Shown one piece after another: positions 48,701 through 60,758 of a DNA stretch of 64,000 nucleotides. The first letter of the stretch is position 1; the number at the start of each line of letters is the position of its first letter. The translations under genes were made by a program, and so were the position numbers. The stretch lies in assembly GCA_033002965.1 (NCBI GenBank), contig JAURVB010012375.1, positions 1 through 64,000 on the forward strand. Reading direction: 5' to 3'. The notes beneath the pieces were generated by a model, which searched no databases, had not been told where the DNA came from, and saw nothing but the letters and a program-made list of their open reading frames with translations. The stretch is from Piper betle. Lineage: Eukaryota > Streptophyta > Magnoliopsida > Piperales > Piperaceae.

Positions 48701-49590
48701 AGGAAAGGTCGAGGGTGTGTGTGGTGGCAAACTCGTAAATATTACTTGACTCGTCTCCGGCTCGAGTCAAGTATAATAACTAAGTCGTATTAAATCCTAA
48801 AAAAATTCATAAAAATCGGGAAAAATCCCGTAAAATCAAACAACACCACAACATTATAATGATATGCTCTATGACTAACAACCCACCCAGACTGCCCGAA
48901 CGCGTCCTAACGCGGTAAACGGCCTAATACTAATTCTACGATCCACTATATATAAAAATAATAAAAAAAATGACTGGCATACTCTCATATATCTGATAAC
49001 TCATTCTGTTCTGCTGTGTTCATGACGTTATCATCATATACTTGGGTACGCATGACCCTCATAGCTCATACACGCGACTGGCATCGGCTCGGTACACGTG
49101 TCCTGAAACTGACTCAACTCGAAAAAAATAACGGTCGACCCGACCGGTTCTGAATATAAAACCCTAACTCGAATCGTGGGTTTTACAATTATACTCTAGG
49201 TGGACCCTATTAGGTCCATGAGTCACCAGGCATTCAGATCGTGCCATGTCATCCCTAGCTTTCACCCAGTTATTTTATGAAGGTTTTGCCACATTTTTGG
49301 AGTTTTCTATCCCTAGCTGCTGCTGCCACTTCGGCCATTGTCAGTGAGTCTTCGGCCCTCCTCTGGCTATCAGACCAGTACGATCATGGCCGCCTTCCGG
49401 CCACTTGTCGACCCCATATCCATCATCATCACTGGTACCACTGCATTAGCCGACGCTGCCTTTTGGGCTATTTTTGAGGCCGACAAGCCTCGTTTAGTGA
49501 GGTTAACCACCTAGATTGATTCCCCTCAATGAGGTTGACATTTTAAGACCACCCCCAACCATCGTCGTGGCTATGATCGCCGTTGTCAAT
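45701..49590 (+). mobile_element. Truncated Gypsy family 2 LTR, split by a solo LTR
   Basis: Left part 45701-46234 starts TGTAAAATCTCAACTTTGGG and follows the solo LTR at 2486 onward; right part 49193-49590 (GGTGGACCCTATTAGG, CACTTCGGCCATTG) continues it with GC-rich sequence. The two halves rejoin across the nested LTR 46235-49187 through the ATTAT target duplication. Its 3' half is missing after about 49590. Confidence 0.72.
46235..49187 (-). mobile_element. Solo LTR, Gypsy family 1, minus strand, perfect ATTAT target duplication
   Basis: Plus-strand ends TGTAACACCCC and GGGTTTTACA; 2953 bp; ATTAT at 46230-46234 and 49188-49192. On the minus strand it shows every family landmark in order: TGTAAAACCCACGATTCGAG, AT block, GC-rich block (48735-48010), GAGGTATAATTACCTCC, TATA run (47364-47352), TGTGAACCGGATTTGG and GGTGTTACA. 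It is well preserved and the best single reference for a full family 1 LTR in this window. Confidence 0.9.
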
Positions 49591-50156
49591 GATTAATATA
49601 AATTTATCTTGACAAAAAATATAATCATATGATCAAGGTAGATGGTTAAATTTACATGTTGATGATCGATATATCACTTATGCCAAACACTCTAAAAATA
49701 ATGGGATATTGAAATCAAAACTATAACAAACCCATGGAAGGTTGGACGTGGAAGCTTTCGTGCAGAATGTGCATCTTGTCTTATATGACCTTTTCATTCA
49801 CTTTGGGTAAAAAATCTTTTTCAACTTATCAATTCAATTATGAGAGAAGGCATCCATCGTATTTTTAGAATTTCTAACTAGTTGGTGAACCCCTGCCAAG
49901 ATTTAACTCATAAAATACTAATAAAGATTAATCCCTCGCTAAAGAAAATTTGCTAGGCGCTACAGAAAATCTATTGTAATAAGTACTACAACAAATTCGC
50001 TCTCCAATGATGCGGAATTGGATTAGCTATAAGAAATACTATAGTAATTTTGCCGTAAAATGGTGTGAATCATCATAATACTAAGTGCCACAACAAATGC
50101 TCCTGTGTGATGTGGAATTGGATTTGGAGTAGCAAATTGTAGTGGCCCATCTCAAT
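49591..50156. other. Intergenic, with degenerate internal repeats
   Basis: No gene. Near 49982-50035 and 50088-50140 two related segments (ACAACAAATTCGCTCTCC and ACAACAAATGCTCCTGTG, each followed by GATGYGGAATTGGATT) recur, and a third is found at about 50738-50800. Probably an old transposon interior. Confidence 0.5.
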
Positions 50157-50574
50157 TGTAATGATCTAGCCCAATTAATACAAATTGATAGTGTAATTAT
50201 ATCTTAAATAATGATTAATTAAGTTGAATATCATAAACACTTCTCTACTGATATATTAGATTTTACTTTGGAAAATAATTAATGTGGGACTAATTTAACT
50301 TTTTAGGAATATTACATTATATTCATTTTAAAAAAAATTTATCCTTAAAATTCCTTTTTTTTTTTGACATACTATCATTCATTCAAAATAATCTTGGGTC
50401 ACTGTAATTTCCCCTGTAATGGCCTGACCGAATTAATAAAACTGATGAGCTTAGACATCTATTTAAAAATAATTAATTAATTTGAATCTCGGAAACACAT
50501 TATCATTATTTTATTTGATCTTACTGTGATAAGTATTAGATGAGAGGTTAACAAAACTTTTTGGGAATATTACA
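50157..50574. repeat. Pair of 160-bp direct repeats with LTR-like ends
   Basis: 50157-50316 and 50415-50574 both start TGTAATG and end GGAATATTACA, 98 bp apart. They share AATTAATTAA and TTTTDGGAATATTACA; further parts are diverged. No primer-binding site follows the first copy and no polypurine tract precedes the second, so this could be two solo LTRs, a decayed TRIM or a tandem repeat. Confidence 0.55.
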
Positions 50575-50971
50575 CAGATACTACAAACTTTTCCTATAAT
50601 CATTCTTTGATTGGTGTGAAATATCACAATTAATGAAGTTTTAATTGCTTGTTATGGTTATATCTTTCGAACTCCACTAATTGTGGTGATTTAAACCAAT
50701 AAGGAGGTGGATATAATAGGTTTGCTATCATAAGTGCCATAACATATATGCTTTTCTATGATGAGAATTGGATTTGCTAAAGCAATTACTATGGAAATTA
50801 CAGTTCTCTAATTGGTGTGAATTAGCACAATTAGCGAAGTTTAACTGCTTCTTACATTTATATCTTTTAACAGCTAGTGCAACAACAAAGGCAATCTTAG
50901 CGAATGCATATGTTAATATTCAAGTCATGTGAGCAGATTCATCTTACGTTTAATAAACAACAATAAACTTA
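50575..50971. other. Intergenic with a twofold repeat
   Basis: TTGGTGTGAAATATCACAAT at about 50614 and TTGGTGTGAATTAGCACAAT at about 50819, each followed by TTAACTGCTT-like sequence and TATATCTTT, form a direct repeat about 205 bp apart. No gene. Confidence 0.55.
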
Positions 50972-51182
50972 TGTTGGGTTTCTCCCACGTTGGTCATAAA
51001 GGTTGGTGATGACTTGTATATAGGCTAATAGGAAAGTCTTATTCTTTGAGTTAGCTTTTAGATTAAGAGAGCCGGTGACACCTGATGCGAGTTTCCTTTG
51101 ATTGTTTAAAGTCTTTTTGGGGGGCCCGAAGGGTCCGGCAATGGTTTCGGAGCTTGGGTGGGGGACCTAAAGGGCCCAACAC
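50972..51182 (+). mobile_element. TRIM remnant (same family as 11004-11489)
   Basis: Starts TGTTGGGTTTCTCCCACG, continues GTATATAGGCTAATAGGAAA and ends its first LTR near CCGGCA (51141); TGGTTTCGGAGC (51143-51154) is a mutated primer-binding site; it then jumps to AAAGGGCCCAACA, the end of the second LTR. The interior and most of the second LTR are deleted. No target duplication remains. Confidence 0.7.
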
Positions 51183-51874
51183 TGTAGATAAAAAAACAAA
51201 TATTTTATTTATAAATTGAAAATTGGTTGAACTCGATTTAACCCGGTACTATAATATAATTGCGGATATGATACTTAAAACTTTAGAGATTACTTATGGA
51301 GGAAATGTCAGTTATACAATTTACATCCCTTTATCAGCCAAGTGCATTTAAAAATGACTTTATTTTATAAAGATAACTTTAAATCCTCTTAAAAGAGGAA
51401 ACTGCGTCTGGAGTGTTGTAGGAGAAGAGCATGGAGGAGATTAACTATCAGTATGAGGATTTAAGAGCCTCAAATGTATATTTATACTAAAAAATAAAAA
51501 ATGCATATTTATATTTCTTTTGTAAGATGCAGTGGAGGTGGTGAAGCTAGTTTTGGTTATGAACCCGTTTTGAGCTTTTCTCTATCATGTTCCACTAATC
51601 ACATGCCCAAGTTCATTCATGGTAGGTGCAAGAGAACTTTACACCATGTCAAATTTTGGTTGCACCATTGTCAGTTCAAACAAGAAGAAAAAATATAGGA
51701 ACCAAAGAGAAAGAACATAAAATTGGGAATTTCATCCTTACCATCAGCAAAATCAGTTTTTCTCAATTATCTTGGGCCAATCAGTTGCTCCTTTTCATTC
51801 CAGCAACATAATTTCTGAGAAACAAAGTGCCAAAAATCTCATCAAAGGATTTCGACTTTCAGTAAGTAAATACC
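51183..51874. other. 5' flank of the UGT pseudogene
   Basis: No gene recognised. Presumed former promoter of the glycosyltransferase relic; no convincing TATA box was identified. Confidence 0.45.
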
Positions 51875-53243
51875 ATGGAAGCAGATCAGCTCCAAGAATC
51901 CAAGCCACATCCGGTCTTCATGCCTTACATGGCCCAAGGTCACTTGCTTCCCATTGTTGACATGGCCAGGCTGTTTGCTAGGCGTGGTATTGCCGTTACC
52001 ATCATTATCACTCTAGCAAACGCAGCCAGGTTTGCTGCCATCACCAACCGTGAGATTGCTGCTGGTCTATCCATCCAGACTCACGCTGTCACCTTCCCTG
52101 CAGTCGAAGCAGGGCTGCCTTCCGTATGGTGATATGTTTGGTAAGTTCTTCAATGCAACAATCATGTTGAGGGGGCCTGTGGAATTGCTCCTCCAGGAGC
52201 TACGTCCCAAGCCACTCTGCAGTATATCTGACATGGCTATACCTTGGACAACCAAGGTAGCCCACAACCTTGGAATTCCCAGATTTGTCTTCCACGGATT
52301 CGGTGGCTTTTCACTGCTGGCTATTCACAACTTCCGGCACTACAACATGAAGGAGAGACTGACTTCTGACTTAGAACCCTTCTCAATTCCTTGCTTACCT
52401 GAAACAATTAAGTTCACAAAAGTTCAAACACAGATTCCAAAGGGCAGCCGGCCAGAGTTTCAGAGCATCAGAGATAGTTTGTTGAAAGGGTAGGTAACAG
52501 CTGATGGTGTGGTGATGAACTCATTTGAGGCACTAGTGCAAGAGTATCTAGCGGAGTACCAAAAGGCGAAAGGGTAGAAAGTGGGGACTCTTGGACTTTT
52601 CTCACTGTGCAATGCCACTGCTGATGACAAGGCTGACAGGGGAAGTAAGTCCACTGGCAACAGTGGAGATTATATCAGATGGCTTGGCATGAAAGACCCA
52701 AATTCTGTGATAAACGTTAGCTTTGGCAGTGTGAGCCACTTGAAGACTTCAGAGATGATAGAGGTTGGACTTGAGTTAGGGGCTTCTAATCACAATTTTA
52801 TTTGGGTAAATAGGATAGGCAAAAATTCAGAAGAGATAGATAGATGGCTTACAGAGGAAGGTTTGAAGAGATGGTGAAAGGTAGGGGGCTAGTGATCAAG
52901 GGCTGGGCACCTCAAGTGCTGATACTCTCGCATCCCTCAACTGGTGCATTCCATACCCATGGTGGCTGGAATTCAACATTGGAAGGAATATGTGCTGGGG
53001 TGCCAATGGCAACTTGCCCCATGTTTGCAGAGCAGTTCTTCAATGAGAAGGTAATAGTGGACGTGTTGCAGGTAGGTGTAAGTCTAGGAGAAGAAAGGAT
53101 TAAAAGATCCCAAGATTTGGCTAAGCTTGTTAAAACAGGCCATGGAAGTGGGTGGCTCTTCATACAGGAATGTGGATCTCCTTCTAGAATTTGCCAGAAA
53201 ATGTGCAGGAAGAGGAGAGATGTCTGAGGTACTTGACTCGTGA
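51875..53243 (+). pseudogene. UDP-glycosyltransferase (UGT73-like) pseudogene
   Basis: UGTs move sugar from UDP-sugar to small molecules in the cytosol. The start MEADQLQESKPHPVF and PYMAQGHLLP with catalytic His23 are normal. Frame breaks after EAGLPSVW (TGA 52130-52132) and continues in the next frame as LPYGDMFGKFFNATIM through NLGIPRFVFHGFG. In-frame TAG stops follow at 52491-52493 and 52575-52577, then the frame runs through NVSFGSVSHL. Another shift near 52861 (TGA 52875-52877) leads to [13 protein letters not shown] and a complete 44-residue PSPG box at 52904-53035 that keeps H19, W22, N23, S24, E27, E43 and Q44 but has G for C20 and C for W38. A last shift near 53150 restores [18 protein letters not shown], stop TGA 53241-53243. 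One uninterrupted exon; about 30-40 residues shorter than usual (about 490). At least three shifts and two stops mean it cannot make enzyme. Confidence 0.88.
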
Positions 53244-54264
53244 TTTCTTGCCTCTTGGTTCATGGGACTGTCTGTGTGTGAGAAAATTTTCCTCGTTATA
53301 TGTATCCATTTTTGTGGAAGAACTATATGCTGAGAAGTTACAAAATAAATCTATGCTCTACAAAATGATAAATTTTTGCAAATGTCAAACAAACTGGCAG
53401 ATAATTCTCCAAAAAAATGCTGCAAAATGGCATATCTGATTATATGAAGTGTGATTAAGGCATATCTATTAGCAGACATGCAACTAAATGCGCAACACAA
53501 ACTTAAAGTTCAAAATAGTAGGAATTGTTTTGGAAATAATTTTCATCAATGCCTTTTGAAGATATACTACCTCCATCTATGCTCAAATGAATGATTTTGG
53601 AACTATAAAATGCAGGTATTAAAGTTGCAAATTTCCATTTCTTAACATTAATAATTGAGAAATTTATTGGCATGCTTTTCTTTGTTGATCCTCGGTCATA
53701 TAATTTGCAATTTATCTACTCAAGATAACCAAATTTAAAGCTATCATCTTCTATTAAAAAATGCAATCTCAAACCATAATTTACTTCAGCTGGTAGATTT
53801 TCCTGATTAGTTTCAAACCTAGCAGTAACATAACCCCATCAATTACTGGCTTACAATTCCAACATTAAACCTATGATCCTTACATCAATAGATAAAATCA
53901 CATCCCTCCAGCCATTGCCTGTTTTCATATATAAAATCAAGCAAGCCAATCTCATTCTCAGACTATAGCAGGCTTTAACTTTTTATAGCACTTCAAATCA
54001 AAAGCATTTTCATACTATTCATGAAATTTCTAAGTACATATTGAAGGCATCCACGGTGCAAAAAACTCCCTGCTTGGTCAATGTCAATGAGGTTCATCTC
54101 AATATGCAGTCTTACCTTTACTTCGTTGTACAGAAGATCTAACTCAGTTATGAAATCTACAACCAAAGGTTGCCCTCTACTTCAAATTTAAAAAGCGCAG
54201 TCGAATGGTCCAATATGACATACACAATCATGCAAAATATGATTAGGGCATATCCATTAACGAT
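53244..54264. other. Intergenic, nothing recognised
   Basis: About 1 kb between the UGT relic and the Copia-like LTR. AT-rich, short frames only. Confidence 0.5.
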
Positions 54265-54336
54265 TGTTGGCGTATACGATAGGGATATACCAATAATAGT
54301 GTACCTGATCCAAATCTAAATAAGTATATCTAACAG

Positions 54337-54403
<67 letters not shown>

Positions 54404-54682
54404 TTATAAGTTAAGGAAGAGGTAAATCAATCAAAATCCTTATCACTTAGGACGGATAAATATGACTCCTATATAAGGATAACATATGTATTATGTTTTA
54501 TGCATGTTATTTTAGAGAATTACTGAGAAGGAGAGATAAGTTGTGAAAATAGGTTTGGTTCTAATAATTAAACTTTGATCTTGGAAAATTTGGAAAATAG
54601 ATTAAAGACTTAGACATCTTACATCGATCCAAGTATTTCTTATTCTTATTTTAGTTCTAATTAATTATGTTAAGATCTAACA
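54265..54682 (+). mobile_element. Probable Copia-like LTR with adjacent primer-binding site
   Basis: Starts TGTTGGCGTATACG and ends GATCTAACA (54682), followed at 54683 by TTGATATCAAAGCC, a near match to the initiator-Met primer-binding site TTGGTATCAGAGCC. CTATATAAGG near 54467-54476 suits an LTR promoter. About 100 bp of interior follows, then unrelated sequence and the decayed gag of the next element. No second LTR seen. Assignment is from ends, TATA and PBS only. Confidence 0.5.
54343..54401. repeat. (TA)n microsatellite
   Basis: About 29 TA units in the Copia-like LTR, the longest simple repeat in the window. Length in an assembly is likely unreliable. Confidence 0.92.
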
Positions 54683-54696
54683 TTGATATCAAAGCC

Positions 54697-54983
54697 AGAA
54701 AAACAATGTTCTAGTCTAAGATCATAAAGAATTATGATAAAAGACTATTTTTCCAGATATGTAAATTATTTTAATTTTAGGAATTAAAATATTATGATTT
54801 TTACATGCTTGCTTTCATGGATGATGACGTCTACAAATCTGGTAGTTGTCTTGGACCATAGCCTTCATAGCAATAGGAGCAATCATTCGTCGTCTTTGTT
54901 GTGCTCTTTTCTCTATCTGATACGGCCTTAGATGTTACTACCTTTGATCAAAATCTCGGTGAAGTGGCAAACTTCCTATCCAA
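54697..54983. other. Junction between Copia-like and Gypsy relics
   Basis: 54697 to about 54830 appears to belong to the Copia-like leader. About 54830-54983 read on the minus strand is decayed continuation of the Gypsy gag after its stop at 54984. No intact frame. Confidence 0.4.
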
Positions 54984-55822
54984 TTAGGCCATTTGGATCT
55001 CATGATGGAGACCTTCATAATAATGTTCTATTCTCCTCATTTTAGTCAAAACCAAATCTGGTGCAAACGTTTCTAGAGTTCTGAATTTAGTCTCATACTG
55101 CACCACTGTCATGTGACGATGTTTCCGTGTCTTAAATTCCCGTTCCTTTCTCTTCCTAAAATCTGGCAGAAAATACTTCCCATTGAATTCTACCCTGAAT
55201 TCTTCCCAGATGATGGCTTGAGGTTGTCGGTGGACAAATATGGAATTCATCATCGAATCCCACCATATCTTGGCTTCATTTTGGAATGCTCCAATCATAA
55301 TCCATACACAGTGTTCCATCGGACATGCCATGCTTCCAAATACACCTATGGCTGATGCGATCCACAAGAAGGCTTCCTCCACATCTATCTTTCCAAAGAA
55401 TGGTAGTCCACCATTTTTCATAAACTTCTCACTAGGTTCCTTGCCTTTGCAGATCTCTTAGACCCTTCTCCTAGCTCATACTGTGGAAATTGTGGTTGTA
55501 TATCTGCTGGCACACTATCAAATTTTGCAACTCCACTTCTACCTAAAGTCTGCCCACTACATGCTATTACGGGTCCACTGACATCTGAGCCCATTTTTGC
55601 CTGAAATGGGGCAAACAGAGGAGCTGTTGTTGGAGTAGTCCTCTGATGCAACGGTGGAGGAGGAGGCAGTGACGAAGGAGTTACGGGAAATGTTGGCTCT
55701 CTTCGTGCCTCATTATCCACTGTTGGTCTCTTCTTAGCACTAGCCATTGAGAGGGCTATTTGTTTGAGCTCTCTCCTGAATTCCTCTTGGTTTTGTTGCA
55801 TCTGTATCTTTGCCTCAGCCAA
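54984..55822 (-). pseudogene. Gag of a Ty3/Gypsy retrotransposon, frameshifted
   Basis: Gag assembles the retroelement particle. Two minus-strand frames abut at 55418-55421. The upstream one (55822-55418) has a Q/E-rich N-terminus (EAKIQMQQNQEEFRREL) and a proline linker. The downstream one (to 54984) carries the retrotransposon gag core: FFGKIDVEEAFLWI, EHCVWIMIGAFQNEAKIWWD with the WW motif, then WEEFRVEFNGKYFLP and VVQYETKFRTLETFAP. The core frame also reads KEPSEKFMKNGGLPFFG just before the junction, so a single frameshift near 55440 separates the parts. No zinc knuckle, protease or RT follows; the element is cut off below about 54830. Confidence 0.8.
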
Positions 55823-56237
55823 CCTAGCAATAACTTCTTCTCTCTCTTGTCGACTACTGCACTGCGATGACTGTCATGGCGACAACTCTCATTGAGTCGA
55901 CCAACTAAGATTGACACACTAGGCTCTCCTGGTGGTATGGTAGTCCTCGGTCAGCTAGATGTTGTGTCATTGTGACCATGGTTGCGACTATCTTGTTTGA
56001 GCAATGGAGGGGATGGGGACCTAATCTGTGTCCTATGAGTCTGTCTCACATTCTAATAGTATTCCCTACTCTAAACTGAACACACTGTCACAAAACCGAT
56101 TGGTAAGAAAATTTCAAACAAAAACAATAAAACAGAAATATACCTTGTTAGCACAACTCGGAGTAGCTTTTGTACACATATAACCTATAATAACATCTAC
56201 CATCTTAATCAACTAAGAGTTAGCTCTGATATCAAGA
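55823..56237 (-). other. Leader and primer-binding site of the minus-strand Gypsy element
   Basis: Between the LTR (starting 56238) and gag. The minus-strand sequence next to the LTR reads TCTTGATATCAGAGCTAAC (56237-56219), an initiator-Met-tRNA primer-binding site with one change. The rest is untranslated leader. Confidence 0.6.
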
Positions 56238-59097
56238 CTAACACCCCAATTTGGCTCACTCGCGAACCAAACTGGAAGTGCCATAGGTGACCAAATGGTT
56301 CACCAGTCAACCCAACTTGGATCTACCCTCGACGTCTCAAAATGGTGATGCAAACATTCAATGCATGAATGAGATGTTTATGCCTTAACATTGTTTTAGA
56401 TGACAGATATGATATGAGATCCATATTCCAAACAAAAAAAACCCATTAAAATTTGAAAAGCAATGATTTTTAAAACAAAATGGACATAGTCTTTCCTAAA
56501 AGTGCAATAAGGGCCACCCTGTTAATAACAAAAGTATATACATATATAACGATAAAAGCCTAAAACATTGCCAAAACATTGTATTTCTCACACAACATTC
56601 ACTTCATGATAGACTTTATCAATCTGAGTTGGGTCTTGACCACATTTGCTCATCCTATTCAATTCTATTCATAATAACCATCACACATAGATCATTTTAT
56701 TATTCACACAGACATTTCCTGCAATATGACATTATAACATTTATCCACAACAATTTATAGCAGTTCATTACATCACATTCTCATTCAATCTTGACACGGG
56801 CATGTGTGCATGTTGCACTGCTACTACCCTGTGGTCCTGACAATGCTCAATCATTTAGGTTCTCACCTACATATATACTATAAAAAAGTCAGTAGCAAGT
56901 ATTATTGATCTAGAAATAATTAAATAATCAAATTGGCATATGAGAGATGACTCTCATATTAAATAAAATCAATAATATATTCTTCTACATTAGAATCACT
57001 CATAAGGGCAATAAGCCTTGGCTTGAAATTCCCATTTTGACTGGCATATGCCTCTCTTGGCATTTTCATACTATCCCACACTCGTGAAATACAATATACT
57101 AAAGCCCTTTGAATCTTCCATATAACTCCTGGCCCTGAGCACTGAGGCCAAGTACTCTCAATACCCTTTGAACTCACATGTTTAGACATGAGCTACATTG
57201 CAGTACCTGTAATCCTCTACACTTATTTGGGTTTGAGGAACTCAAAATGTGGAGTTGTTAGGTCCCTCGGGAATGGAATGACCCGCTTATCAATCCAAAA
57301 CCTGCTTTGACTGACACATGCACCTACTCATGGTATGTGTGAGTTGACTTTCCTCTTGTTTCACATCTCACTAAAAAACCGAAACCAAAAAACTATATAT
57401 ATATAGGTCTAGGTGGGGATCATAATATAGTCTCTCCAAAGACATCACAATCTAGATTTGAGTTTTCAAAACAAACTCAAGGAATCTCATCTTCGAGGCT
57501 TATTAATCCGAAAAATGACTAAATAACACATATGGAGTGGGATACGATAAATCCACCAGTCGATATAGTTGCTTACCTGTTAAACCAAATCGCACTATAG
57601 GAGATGGTCAAACCATAAGTGAAGCCCATTAAATCGTTGGCACACGTCTAAGCAACGAGCTCTTACTCCGTACCTACACATTAAATCTAAAAGCTGAAGC
57701 CCACTATCTGAATGATGCATTCACATATACTAAATAATATACTCATATCATTGCATTTACATTCCATGTCATCAACAAGTCAGACAATCATATCGAAAGT
57801 TTCCCAACTAGGGCATTTGGCAATATTGTAGCCAACACTAATTAGTCATATTCACACCAATTCTCATCATGAGTTTCTAAATTACATTACAATTAATTAG
57901 CAACTCGTACTTACTTTACTTAATTAGATCATTAGCATTCGTTCGATACAATTCAAATTGGGTAAATTTCATTTTATTCACAAGCAAAGCATTTCATTAT
58001 GTCAATCAATCAAGTCCTAACATGTTATACTAACAATTATCATTTTTTAAATAATTAAGTCGGAGGTAATTTATACCTCGCATTGTTGACGACATCGACA
58101 ACGATCGATGGCAATCGGCGCCGATTAGGATTTGGTCGCATGTCTCGAGAATCAAATTTGGCACCCAACCCAACGGCATCCAAAGTTTTTGGCGGGAGGA
58201 GTTTGACAAAAATTCTGAGAATTCTGGCAAATTCCAGCAATTCTGGTGAGGTGGTATGATCAGGGGTATGGGTCGGCACCTGCTCGGCGAGCTCGATGCA
58301 ACCATGGTGAGGACAAGGGTGATAGCGATGGTGATGGTCGTCATCGGCGGCCGTGTGTCGGGCAGCGATCGGGCCTTGGGCTTGTCTCGACATCAGCGCA
58401 CAGAGGGGAAAGGATGTCTAGGTTGACAGGACGGCATTAGTGGCACAACGATAGCGAAGGCCGAAACAGCGTCTGGAGTGCGGCGTGAACGCGCGACTTC
58501 TTTGCGTCTTGGTGGCTGGGAGATGATTGGGAAGGCAGGGGATGGGTCGGCAACAACCCGATTGAGGTCGGTGACGGCATCGACGGTGAGTTGTCAGCAA
58601 TCAAGGTAAGATAAGGAAAACATCGGGAAGGGGATTTCGAATAGGTCGGTGGCTATTTTGTAAATAAAAGATGACTCGACTTCGAATCGGGTAAAAAATA
58701 ATAACTAACTCTTAATAAATTCTTAAAAAAATCTAAAAAAATATGAAAACTATCATAAAATATAATACACTAATTAACATCAAAATGACTTGTTCTGTAA
58801 CTATTAACCCACAAAAAATGCTATCTAACACGTTCTAATACGTTATTTGGCTTAAAAAGAATTCTACACTCAATTACATAAAAAAATTAACTAGTATATT
58901 GTCGTATACTCTGATAACTCATTTCTTATTATTTTTTGTCGTTATCATTATATAATCGACTACATTTAACCCTCATTGTTTATAACACATAGCCAGCATT
59001 GACTCACCACACGTATTCTGAAATTAATTTAACTTGAACCGATGGCTAAACCTACTAGTTCGCTAAAGTAAAACCCTAAGTCAAGTCATGGGTTATC
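56238..59097 (-). repeat. 5' LTR of the minus-strand Gypsy element (family 1)
   Basis: Plus-strand left edge CTAACACCCCAATTTGG; right edge near CATGGGTTATC, mutated from the usual GGGTTTTACA. All family landmarks are present in reverse: TATA run (57407-57396), GGTATAAATTACCTCC at about 58063-58078, GC-rich block (58090-58640), AT block, and GTTTTACTTTAGCGAAC. It directly precedes PBS and gag on the minus strand, so this is the one copy here linking this LTR family to gag coding sequence. The 3' LTR is not in the window. Confidence 0.8.
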
Positions 59098-59747
59098 TCT
59101 CTTCGCATAATTACTCAATGCTTAAAAATTAGAAACTAAACAATGGTTGAAAATTAGAAGAGCAAATATAACAATGAAGCACGAACATATATGTAGAGAC
59201 ATTTAAATCATTCTATGATCCTTGATAAATATATATTATGTTTATTGTTATGGATATGAAGGTTATCATTATTCATTGACCATTTTCTTTAGGGCCTGTT
59301 TTCATCGTGAGAAAGAGTAATAAAATGTGAGAAATATAAGGAAAATGTGAGACAAGGAAAATAATTATTTTATATGCTTATAAATCAATTTATAATAATT
59401 TATTTCAATTTGAGTATCGATTTAAAGTATCGAATACCTGACACAAGCGGTAAAAAAATGAACCATATCTGAACCGTATCACAATCAGTAATACAACGAG
59501 ATATCGGTGGCGACGATACAACCTTAGAAAATCAAATCATGGTTAAAAACTCGGTTAATTGTTATTGGTAAAAATTATTTACGAGGTTTGGTGTTGCAAC
59601 TATCATTAATTACTTGATTAAAAACTCCTCCGAAATGTCTTTCTAGATCGTAGTCCAACCAATTGTGGCCATTTTTTTGCTTAGTACTAACCAATTGTTA
59701 ATTTTTGCACAATGGGCAAATAATTTTTCATTGTTAATTCACAATTA
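59098..59747. other. Intergenic, nothing recognised
   Basis: AT-rich sequence between the Gypsy LTR and the duplicated promoter segment. GGGCCTGTTTTCATCGTGAG at about 59293 resembles the end of small DNA transposons, but no partner end was found. Confidence 0.4.
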
Positions 59748-60060
59748 ATAATAATTTTAAGTCGATGGATATAAAAATAGTGTGTTGATCATATTTTGAG
59801 CAACTTATTTCATGGCTAAGGTTTAACTTATACATGATAAACAGCAGAAATCTATTTCAAAGTGTCATTAATCACCTAAAACGTACACACTCTTCTACAC
59901 ACCACCAAAATTTAGCAAACGTAATTATAAATCTTAAAGGCCGTCAAACAGCATCAATAAACCTGATTCTTCATTGTCCTGGATGAATACACGATTGCAA
60001 AACTTTTCATTCTGAACCTTCCTTTGCAGCTACCATCTTGTTTAGAACTATTTTTGTGGA
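59748..60060 (+). repeat. Upstream promoter copy (a), decayed
   Basis: Matches 60921-61210 in order: ATAATTTTAAGT, ATGGCTAAGGTTT, TTTCAAAGTGTC, CTACACACCACCAAAATTTAG, TTCATTGTCCTGGATGAATAC, ACTTTTCATTCTGAACCTTC. Where the working copy has CTCTATAAATACG this one has CTGGATGAATACACG, so the TATA box is gone. GCAGCTACCATCTTGTT near its end recurs again at 60226-60242. No coding sequence follows. Confidence 0.75.
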
Positions 60061-60758
60061 TTATATACGAATAATGCTTAATTATAATTTCTAATTAAAT
60101 AGATTTTAGATGTGTATATTAAATTTATGATTAGATTGTTCTGATGGTTAATTTTCCGCACATTAAAATAATCTAGGTGGCTAATTTTTTTATTAAACAA
60201 TTTAGACACATAAACAATTTAGGCAGCTACCATCTTGTTGAGAACTATTTTTGGGTCGGCTCAAATTGTTCTACAAATTTTACTCCGCTTGAATCGAAAA
60301 TGGCTTGCTAAAACTCGAAGCAACATTTATATTTAAACACTCAAAATTTTTGATTCAGCATTATAGATTTTCACGGGGAGAAATGCAACCCTTGTATTCA
60401 TATCCAAGGGCCATTGTTTAGGCTTTCACAAGAACTTTGACCGGTTTTTTCTTCTCAAATTGACCAAAAACGGTTATTAAATAATTATAGAGCATATAAA
60501 CAGTGAATTATTACAATCGCCAACAATCAAGGGGTACCGTTCAGTGGTGGGCAGAGAACAAAACCATTTAGGAACCAAGAGTTCCCATCTGCTTGTACAG
60601 AAGTCATTTGGGGCTCAAAATAGATTCAACATTTCCCCGCAATTCAAATATCCAGCATCTATAATTTAAAATTAGTCGTAGTTATTTAATATTATATATT
60701 AACATATATATGAGATAAAAATTATAAATATATCATGGAGAATACATAGTCGCAACTG

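Noticed and set aside
55113..55461. Plus-strand frames at 55113-55355 and 55240-55461
   Set aside because: Shadow of the minus-strand gag coding sequence.
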